A stretch of DNA of 64,000 bases from Saccharofermentans sp. (GTDB lineage Bacteria > Bacillota > Clostridia > Saccharofermentanales > Saccharofermentanaceae). Positions 57,087-64,000 of the stretch are shown piece by piece. The stretch's first letter is position 1. Each line of letters begins with the position of its first letter. Under the pieces are notes generated by a model. The model did not search any database, was not told the DNA's origin, and worked only from the letters and a program-made list of their open reading frames with translations. The DNA lies in NCBI GenBank assembly GCA_024683485.1, contig JAIKYD010000003.1, forward strand, positions 1-64,000, written 5' to 3'. The translations under genes and the position numbers were made by a program.

Positions 57087-59642
57087 ATGCGCAAGGACAA
57101 AGAAAAAAACGACCTGTTCCAGTCTTCCCATCTAACGCTTCTAATAAGTTATACGATCTTTGCCATAATACTTTGCGTTGAATCACTTCTTCTGGGATGG
57201 GAGAGATGGGCCCTCCTGATAATCATTGTCGGCATAACCACAGCCTGGGTGCTCCATATCAGGCATAACACCCCGCCTGCCGTCCGTATCTGGGTCTATG
57301 CGATCCTCATGATGGGCTGCTATTTCTTCTATGGAATCCATGAGACGAGCACATTTGACCTGGCACTGGTAATGGCTGCCATCATCATGCTCAATACCAT
57401 GACCGGAAAGAAGCCGCTGATCACACTTTGCCAGTTCACTTACTATGTGACAATGGCTTATGAACTGATCAATATGATCATTAACGGCGAGAACTTTGAT
57501 GTGCTCCTTATCACGCGTTCAATACTCCATATCTGCATGGTCTATTTCATCGGAAGATTTGCGAAGATCATCATCGACAAATGGATGCAGGTCATGAAGC
57601 ATTCCGAGGGCGAGGTCGAACAGCTCACAGAGGCTACGGAACACCTCAACGACTTCCTCGCGAACGTGTCACACGAATTAAGAACTCCGGTAAATGCCAT
57701 TATCGGACTTACCACTCTTTGTATAGATAAATCAAAGCACCGCGAGATCCAGGGTGATCTCATTGCGGTAAGGGATGCAGGCCGCAAGGTTGCCGATCAG
57801 ATCGGTGATATCCTCGACTATTCCGAGATCGACCGTAAGAAGGCTGTCTGCAACAACGAGGACTATATGCTCTCCTCCGTTCTTCACGACCTCGTTACCG
57901 ATGTCAAGCAGTATAAATCCAAGAATGTCGAGCTTATCATCGATGTTGACCCTTCTATCCCCGCAGTCATGAACACCGATGTCGCAAAGCTCAAGAAGAT
58001 ACTTAAAGCGCTTATTACCAACGGTCTTAAATACACCCAGAAAGGCGGTGTGTATGTCAGGATCACGACCATTAACCACGAGTACGGTATCAACCTGAAC
58101 ATCGAAGTCACTGATACCGGTAAAGGCATGACCGATTATGAGCTGGAGAAAGTTTACGACAGTTTCTATCAGGCTGATTCCAGCCGTACCCGTCAGGGCG
58201 GCGGTCTTGGACTGGGTCTTGCCATAACATCAGGATTTGTCTCCCTCCTCGGAGGATTCATGACGATCGAGAGCAAGCCGGATGTCGGCACGACTGTCAA
58301 TGTCAGTATCCCCCAGCGTGTTGTCGATCCTTTGAGCTGCATGTCTGTCGCATCGCCTGATAAGCTCTGTCTCGGTGCCTTCCTGCATTTCGAGAAATAT
58401 GATCATCCGGCAGTCAGGGATTACTACAATTCCATGGTTCTCAATATCGTTAAGGGCCTGGGCGTCCAGATGCACCGCGTTAACAATGCTGACAACCTTA
58501 AACTGTTAAGAGACTCCGTTCACCTGACACACCTCTTCATAGCAGAGGAAGAATATAACGATAATGTGGACCTCATTGAGGAACTCGCGAAAAGCATGGT
58601 CGTAGCGGTAGTGGCAAACGAAGGCGTCGTCCTGCCCAGGAACACTCATGTCAAAGTCCTCGAGAAACCCTTCTACTGCTTCCCTGTCGTCTCCATACTA
58701 AACTCCACTGTTGACTCCAAGGAAGAGCGCGTAAAGAAGATGCGCTGCGACGGCGTCAGGGCTCTCGTTGTTGATGACGAGTCCATGAACCTCGTAGTTG
58801 CAAAGAGTATCTTCGGAAGATACGGCATGAAGGTCTTCACCGTGACATCGGGCCAGGAATCCATTGATATCTGCCGCGAGAAAGTTTTCGACATCATATT
58901 CATGGATCACATGATGAGCGGAATGGACGGTGTCGAAGCAATGAAGCGTATCAGGACTGACGTGGCAGGCCTCAACGGATCGATCCCGATAGTTGCGCTT
59001 ACTGCAAATGCCATGAGTTCAGCTAAACAGATGTTCCTGTCGGAGGGATTTGACGGCTTCGTCAGCAAACCGGTCGAGATCGATGAGCTTGAGCGTGTAT
59101 TAAGACAGGTTCTGCCTAAGTCGTCAGTAACATATATCGACAATGACGGTGAAGCCGTTGAAGAACCTGAACCTGAGATTGTTGAGAAAGCCGTAGATGA
59201 GCCTTCCGGTGAAAGGGATTTTATGACTGAGCTCCGTAAGAGCGGGATCGATACCGATGCCGGGCTCAAATACTGTGTCGGTGATAAGGATTTCTACAAA
59301 TCCCTCCTGGTACAGTTCGCAACGGAATCGCCCGACAAGATCGGTTCGATGAAGAAGTACTATACGGCTCACGACTGGCATAACTACGAGATCCTCGTTC
59401 ATGCTTTGAAGAGCACATCCAAGATGATAGGAATCGCAGAACTTTCCGAGAAGGCCAAATCACTCGAGATGGCAGCTAAATCAAACGAGGAGAACTATAT
59501 CCTCGAGAACCACGACTCAATGATCCGCGATTACGGACGGATAACCGGGGATATCAGGGACCAGTTACTGTCTGAGGAGAAAGACAGCGATGATGATGTC
59601 TTCGAGTTTGAACCTGAAAGTGACGGAGGTGATAAGGTATGA
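57087..59642 (+). CDS. hybrid histidine kinase, HK-REC-HPt
   Basis: NVSHELRTPVNAIIG (H box), GGGLGLGLAI (G box), IIFMDHMMSGMDG (REC), VHALKSTSKMIG (HPt). Confidence 0.9.
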   Translation: MRKDKEKNDLFQSSHLTLLISYTIFAIILCVESLLLGWERWALLIIIVGITTAWVLHIRHNTPPAVRIWVYAILMMGCYFFYGIHETSTFDLALVMAAIIMLNTMTGKKPLITLCQFTYYVTMAYELINMIINGENFDVLLITRSILHICMVYFIGRFAKIIIDKWMQVMKHSEGEVEQLTEATEHLNDFLANVSHELRTPVNAIIGLTTLCIDKSKHREIQGDLIAVRDAGRKVADQIGDILDYSEIDRKKAVCNNEDYMLSSVLHDLVTDVKQYKSKNVELIIDVDPSIPAVMNTDVAKLKKILKALITNGLKYTQKGGVYVRITTINHEYGINLNIEVTDTGKGMTDYELEKVYDSFYQADSSRTRQGGGLGLGLAITSGFVSLLGGFMTIESKPDVGTTVNVSIPQRVVDPLSCMSVASPDKLCLGAFLHFEKYDHPAVRDYYNSMVLNIVKGLGVQMHRVNNADNLKLLRDSVHLTHLFIAEEEYNDNVDLIEELAKSMVVAVVANEGVVLPRNTHVKVLEKPFYCFPVVSILNSTVDSKEERVKKMRCDGVRALVVDDESMNLVVAKSIFGRYGMKVFTVTSGQESIDICREKVFDIIFMDHMMSGMDGVEAMKRIRTDVAGLNGSIPIVALTANAMSSAKQMFLSEGFDGFVSKPVEIDELERVLRQVLPKSSVTYIDNDGEAVEEPEPEIVEKAVDEPSGERDFMTELRKSGIDTDAGLKYCVGDKDFYKSLLVQFATESPDKIGSMKKYYTAHDWHNYEILVHALKSTSKMIGIAELSEKAKSLEMAAKSNEENYILENHDSMIRDYGRITGDIRDQLLSEEKDSDDDVFEFEPESDGGDKV

Positions 59643-62368
59643 GAGAGATGTTAAGGTATCTTTTCAAGCCGTCAAGCAACGATTCCGAGGCAATTAAGTC
59701 CGCTTACTATGAATCGGTAGGACCGACTCATGTAACGATGATCATATCGTTCCTCGCTGCGGCGATCTTCATGATACTCACGTTCGTATATCCCCCCTAT
59801 TTCGGAGGTACGACCGTCCTTTACCACCAGATCTGTTATGCATGGCTTCTTGTTGTCGTTATCATCTGGATGATCGGTGCACATCACGCAATGAAGGATT
59901 ATGCGGCCAGATACCGTACTGTATTTGCGCTTAACCATTTTATGGGCATATCGCTGTATGTATGGGTCATATCGCTCGTGGTCGTAAACTCACTGGCGCG
60001 CGGAACCTGCGACACCACCCTGTTCATGACAGTTGCCCTGGTAGTTCCTCTCTGCGTCTATTTCAATCCAATCGCTTATGTCATCATCGCCCTGTTATCA
60101 AACGCGACAATGGCGGCATTCCTGTATTTCATGGTAAGTTTAGGTTCGATCGAACCTAATGAGCTTGCCAATTTCTCCATTTTCTCGGTATTCCAGATCG
60201 TAATGGGCGTGATCATGTCCTACACGAGATACAGGCTGAACCAGCAGCTCGTTACCGCTGAACGCCAGCGTAAAGAGATCGAGATGCTCAACAAATCCCA
60301 GACCAGTTTCTTCTCCAACATGAGCCATGAGATAAGGACTCCTATCAACACGATAATCGGTCTCAACGAGATGATCCTCCGTGAGGATGTCAGCGAAGAG
60401 GTCGTCGAGGATGCTGTTAATATAAAGGCTGCCGGCAAGCTCCTGCTCAACCTCATCAACGATATCCTTGATATGAGCAAATTCCAGTCCGGACGCATGC
60501 AGCTCCTTATCGAGCCTTATCACACGGGAGACATGCTCTCCGATATCGTCGGCATGCTGTGGATCAGGGCAAAAGATAAGAAACTCGATTTCAACGTGGA
60601 TGTATCACCTGATATTCCCGCCGAGCTTATCGGTGATGAAGTCAGGATCAAGCAGATACTGATAAATGTAATAAACAATGCGATCAAATACACCAAAGAA
60701 GGCTCAGTTTCCCTCACAGTCCAGTGTGAGATGACAGACAGCAAGACCTGCAAGATGATCTACATGGTCTCGGATACCGGTATCGGCATTAAGTCTGAGG
60801 ATATCCCTTATCTGTTCTCTGCATTCAAGCGTGTTGATGAGACCGTCACCAAGCACATTGAGGGAACCGGTCTTGGTCTCTCGATCGTAAAACAGCTCGT
60901 TGACCTGATGGGCGGTAAGATTACTGTAAACAGCGTCTATAAGAAGGGCTCCACATTCATCATCGAGATCCCCCAGAGGGTCGAGAGAACGGGCTCTGTC
61001 GGCAAATATGATTTCGCCAAGGCAGGAAACTCAGGACGCAAGAAAGAATACCTTCCCAAGTTCGAAGCACCTCAGGCGCGCATCCTTGTCGTCGATGATA
61101 ATGAGGCAAATCTCATGGTCGTCAGCAAGCTCCTCCGTGACACCAAAGTCCGTATCGACACTGCCTCAAGCGGTGCCGAGGCTCTCAGAAAAACACTCAA
61201 CATCAAGTACGATGTCATCTTCATGGATCACCTGATGCCTGAGATGGACGGTATCGAATGCAGAAGAAGAGTCAAGGACCAGACAGGCGGAAGATGCCGT
61301 GAGTCAGCTATTGTCATCCTCACTGCAAATGCCGATGAGGAGAACAGAGCTCTCTATGAGCGTGAGAATTTCGACGGGTATCTCGCAAAACCTGTAAGCG
61401 GTGAAGCCCTTGAGAACGAGCTTTATAACCACCTGCCGCAGGAGATCGTCCATATCACCGGCAACAGAAGCGAGATCGCTGCGGAATCCATCTCCTGGAT
61501 GAACGGTTCCAAGAAGCGTAAGAGCATCGTCATCACTACAGAAAGTGTCGCCGACCTCTCACCCGAACTGATCGAGAAATACCAGATCCCTGTACTCCCC
61601 CACAAAGTGCGTACGGAAGAAGGTCTTTTCAAGGACGGCAAGGAGATCGAGACCCAGGGCATCCTCAAATACATGGAGGATCCTGATCACATGGTCCTTC
61701 CTATGGGGCCTACAGTACGTGAGGTCGAGGAGTTCTATGCAAAGCAGCTCGCTTATGCAAACAACATCATACATATTTCCATTTCGAGCAAGATAGAGCA
61801 CAGCGGATATAAGCCGGCCCTTGAGGCTTCAAAATCATTCGATAACGTCTTCGTAATCGATTCGGCCCACCTGTCGAGCGGTCAGGGCATAATGGCACTC
61901 GTTGCCTGCAGAATGGTTGAAGCCGGTCTTCCTCCCGAGCAGATCGTAAAAGAACTCGAGAACATGAAGAAGAAGATACACACAAGCTTCATCGTTGACA
62001 ATCTTGACTTCCTCGCGCGTGCAGGTCAGGTCGGCAACGGCACGGCCAACATCGTCAAATCTCTCATGGGACGTCCGGTCCTTGTCCTCCGCAAAGGCAA
62101 GATGGGCGTCGGCATGACCTACTTCGGTTCAAGGGAGACAGCCTGGAGAGCATATATCAACTCTGTTCTGTCACGCGGTTCGAACATCGATACCAGGGTC
62201 CTTTTTGTAACCTATGTAGGCATCACCAAGAAAGATACGGACTGGATCAAAGAACAGATCGAGAAGCATATGCATTTCGATGAGATCTACTTCAGACAGG
62301 CATCGCCTGCAATCGCCGTAAACTGCGGTCCCGGCACGTTCGGACTGCTTTATATGGAGAAAGAGTAA
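59639..62368 (+). CDS. hybrid histidine kinase HK-REC fused to C-terminal DegV domain
   Basis: NMSHEIRTPINTIIG, GTGLGLSIVKQLVDLMGG, IFMDHLMPEMDG, then KSIVITTESVADLSPELIEKYQIPVLPHKV...VFVIDSAHLSSGQGIMALVACRMVEAG...FIVDNLDFLARAGQVG...GRPVLVLRKGKMG (DegV/EDD fold). Confidence 0.9.
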   Translation: MREMLRYLFKPSSNDSEAIKSAYYESVGPTHVTMIISFLAAAIFMILTFVYPPYFGGTTVLYHQICYAWLLVVVIIWMIGAHHAMKDYAARYRTVFALNHFMGISLYVWVISLVVVNSLARGTCDTTLFMTVALVVPLCVYFNPIAYVIIALLSNATMAAFLYFMVSLGSIEPNELANFSIFSVFQIVMGVIMSYTRYRLNQQLVTAERQRKEIEMLNKSQTSFFSNMSHEIRTPINTIIGLNEMILREDVSEEVVEDAVNIKAAGKLLLNLINDILDMSKFQSGRMQLLIEPYHTGDMLSDIVGMLWIRAKDKKLDFNVDVSPDIPAELIGDEVRIKQILINVINNAIKYTKEGSVSLTVQCEMTDSKTCKMIYMVSDTGIGIKSEDIPYLFSAFKRVDETVTKHIEGTGLGLSIVKQLVDLMGGKITVNSVYKKGSTFIIEIPQRVERTGSVGKYDFAKAGNSGRKKEYLPKFEAPQARILVVDDNEANLMVVSKLLRDTKVRIDTASSGAEALRKTLNIKYDVIFMDHLMPEMDGIECRRRVKDQTGGRCRESAIVILTANADEENRALYERENFDGYLAKPVSGEALENELYNHLPQEIVHITGNRSEIAAESISWMNGSKKRKSIVITTESVADLSPELIEKYQIPVLPHKVRTEEGLFKDGKEIETQGILKYMEDPDHMVLPMGPTVREVEEFYAKQLAYANNIIHISISSKIEHSGYKPALEASKSFDNVFVIDSAHLSSGQGIMALVACRMVEAGLPPEQIVKELENMKKKIHTSFIVDNLDFLARAGQVGNGTANIVKSLMGRPVLVLRKGKMGVGMTYFGSRETAWRAYINSVLSRGSNIDTRVLFVTYVGITKKDTDWIKEQIEKHMHFDEIYFRQASPAIAVNCGPGTFGLLYMEKE

Positions 62369-62465
62369 GCTGATCTGGAAGAATACCTCCCGCTGATATC
62401 CATCAGTATCTGAAGGATATCTTGCAGGCAGTATTCAAAACGTTAACAGGAGTTTTCAGTTTGGT

Positions 62466-63731
62466 ATGGAGATATTCCGCGAAGAAAACTGGGACACATG
62501 GAGATCCGGCTGTTTTACTATGGCTGATTTCAAGAAACTATACGGTGAAAAGGACAGGTGGCTTCTTACCTGGACTGCTGTTCAAGGAAATGATCACGCC
62601 AGCAGGATAGCAATGCACAGGCTGGGTATTTCCGTGATTCCTGAAGTGCCTGTAAACACAGATGATGAAAAAGATGATCTGTACTTTCTCTATTTGGTGC
62701 TGAATGAGCAGGTCAAAAGGGAAAGTGATTTCCAGGTATTACGGAAAGCGGCCTTCTGCGCTCCGTTTCCAATGAACCGGTTTGCCTTCTGCCGCCTGAC
62801 CGGAGCAAGCTGGACCCCGGATGAACGCAAAGCTTACAGTTACCGCACCTACAGTTGCGGTCTGAAAAATAATGTGGTCTGGAAAGACATTGAGAATCTG
62901 TGCAGAGAGATGATCATCCGGAACGGACCGTTGTCGGAGATTGCCGGAAGGCGACTGGAGGAATTATCCGGCATAACTGATGCGGAGCTTGAACGGATGG
63001 CTTCAGAGAAGACCGAAAGGAGCTTTGACAACCCGTGGGAAGAATGGCTCCGCGTTACGATGCGTCCAAAGAAGGGTTATTCTGAAGAAGAAGATCTGGA
63101 ACTGAAAATCTGCGGAATTTTTGATGCCTTTGTCATGTTGCTTTATGAAAAGGAATTTCCCGGAGGGTCAGTCCGTTTCTGGCAGAAGATCCACGAAGAT
63201 GTCTTCAGTGAAAACATGAGAAACTGTTTAACATATGATTACAAACCAAAAGCTGACGTAATAGACACTGTTACTGATTTGCTTTCCATAGGCGGACGCC
63301 TTACACCTGATATGACACCTGATAAGATCAGCAAGATTGCCTGGTCGGTCTGTAAAAACAGCCGTCAGCACAGTTTTTTTCTCCATCTTGCCTACTGGTA
63401 CGGATTGGGTACGGAAGTAAATGATGATCTGGCTCTGAAAATGCTGTCGGATGCCGCTGACAGAGGACACATGTTCTCGTTCAACGACCTGGTAAATATC
63501 TATTCATCCGGAAAATACGTACACAAAAACGTCCGACTTGCGCTTGACTGGCAGGAAAAGAAAGTAGAACTTTGCAGGCAGCTGTATGAGGAGGACAAAA
63601 ACCCGGAAAGCGCATTAAAAGATTACGAGAACGCCATCAGAGAACTTGGTAGTCTGCTTATGAAGGAAGGCTATGCCAAGCGGGCCAAGCAGCAGTTCCG
63701 TAAAGCAGACCAGTTGGCAGAACAGGCATAA
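62466..63731 (+). CDS. Sel1-repeat-like protein of unknown function
   Basis: FLHLAYWYGLGTEVNDDLALKMLSDAADRGHMFSFNDLVNIYSSGKYVHKNVRLALDWQEK resembles Sel1 repeats. Confidence 0.6.
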   Translation: MEIFREENWDTWRSGCFTMADFKKLYGEKDRWLLTWTAVQGNDHASRIAMHRLGISVIPEVPVNTDDEKDDLYFLYLVLNEQVKRESDFQVLRKAAFCAPFPMNRFAFCRLTGASWTPDERKAYSYRTYSCGLKNNVVWKDIENLCREMIIRNGPLSEIAGRRLEELSGITDAELERMASEKTERSFDNPWEEWLRVTMRPKKGYSEEEDLELKICGIFDAFVMLLYEKEFPGGSVRFWQKIHEDVFSENMRNCLTYDYKPKADVIDTVTDLLSIGGRLTPDMTPDKISKIAWSVCKNSRQHSFFLHLAYWYGLGTEVNDDLALKMLSDAADRGHMFSFNDLVNIYSSGKYVHKNVRLALDWQEKKVELCRQLYEEDKNPESALKDYENAIRELGSLLMKEGYAKRAKQQFRKADQLAEQA

Positions 63732-63764
63732 ACAAACTATCATTCTTTTAATATGGCACAAAAA

Positions 63765-63806
63765 ACGGATGGAGCCCGGACCGGACTCCACCCGCCTTTG
63801 TTTTTT
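63765..63806. terminator. bidirectional terminator between convergent genes
   Basis: AAAAAACGGATGGAGCCCGGACCGGACTCCACCCGCCTTTGTTTTTT: stem TGGAGCCCGG/CCGGACTCCA flanked by A-run and T-run. Confidence 0.7.
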
Positions 63807-63834
63807 GGCCTATCAGGTTAATGCAGAAATTATA

Positions 63835-64000
63835 TCAATAATTCTCTGCGTTTATCTCAAAATAACTTTGTGGATGTGCACAAACGGGACAAACCTCAGG
63901 TGCCTTCTCTCCTACTACAATGTGACCGCAGTTTCTGCACTCCCAAACCTTAACCTCGCTCTTGGCAAAAACTTCCTGAGCCTCGACATTCTTAAGGAGC
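63835..64000 (-). CDS. rubrerythrin C-terminal rubredoxin domain (partial)
   Basis: Minus strand: ...LLKNVEAQEVFAKSEVKVWECRNCGHIVVGEKAPEVCPVCAHPQSYFEINAENY*; two CxxC. Confidence 0.85.
   Translation of the reverse strand, partial: LLKNVEAQEVFAKSEVKVWECRNCGHIVVGEKAPEVCPVCAHPQSYFEINAENY

Overview
This 64 kb window looks like a chromosomal segment of an anaerobic Clostridia-type Firmicute (family resemblance only, no database search was run). No rRNA, tRNA or CRISPR array was recognised. From left to right it contains: (1) a type II fatty-acid synthesis operon (fabH-fabK-fabD-fabG-fabF, minus strand) whose promoter is flanked by two FabT-like palindromes; (2) an adjacent minus-strand operon that looks like a small type II polyketide synthase, with a KS and a catalytically dead KS (CLF-like) fused in one 753-aa protein, a ketoreductase, an ACP, a papain/C39-like protein, a flavoprotein and an asparaginase-family protein; (3) exoA/xthA; (4) a 1287-aa sensor protein: periplasmic-binding-like, degenerate GGDEF, EAL, beta-helix-like tail; (5) a minimal SufC/SufB pair divergent from glmS, with a 24-bp perfect palindrome and a Fur-like box between them; (6) an accessory patch with a cell-wall-binding gene remnant, a Sel1-like protein, a small HTH regulator with its own palindromic operator, and a KilA-N protein; (7) a ~13 kb minus-strand surface-glycan operon with a 2-aminoethylphosphonate pathway (PEP mutase fused to a nucleotidyltransferase, phosphonopyruvate decarboxylase, AEP transaminase, HTH-nucleotidyltransferase fusion, LicD); (8) an FMN riboswitch upstream of a RibU-like transporter; (9) YfhO, an O-antigen polymerase/ligase-like protein, two-subunit fumarase, phosphatases, GDPD, a Na/Pi cotransporter and an ABC exporter; (10) a three-gene signalling module: REC-GGDEF-(GGDEF-like)-REC-HD-GYP, HK-REC-HPt, and a hybrid histidine kinase fused to a DegV fatty-acid-binding domain. 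The best candidates for under-described biology are the KS-CLF fusion cluster, the HK-REC-DegV protein and the AEP-glycan operon with its DNA-binding nucleotidyltransferase.
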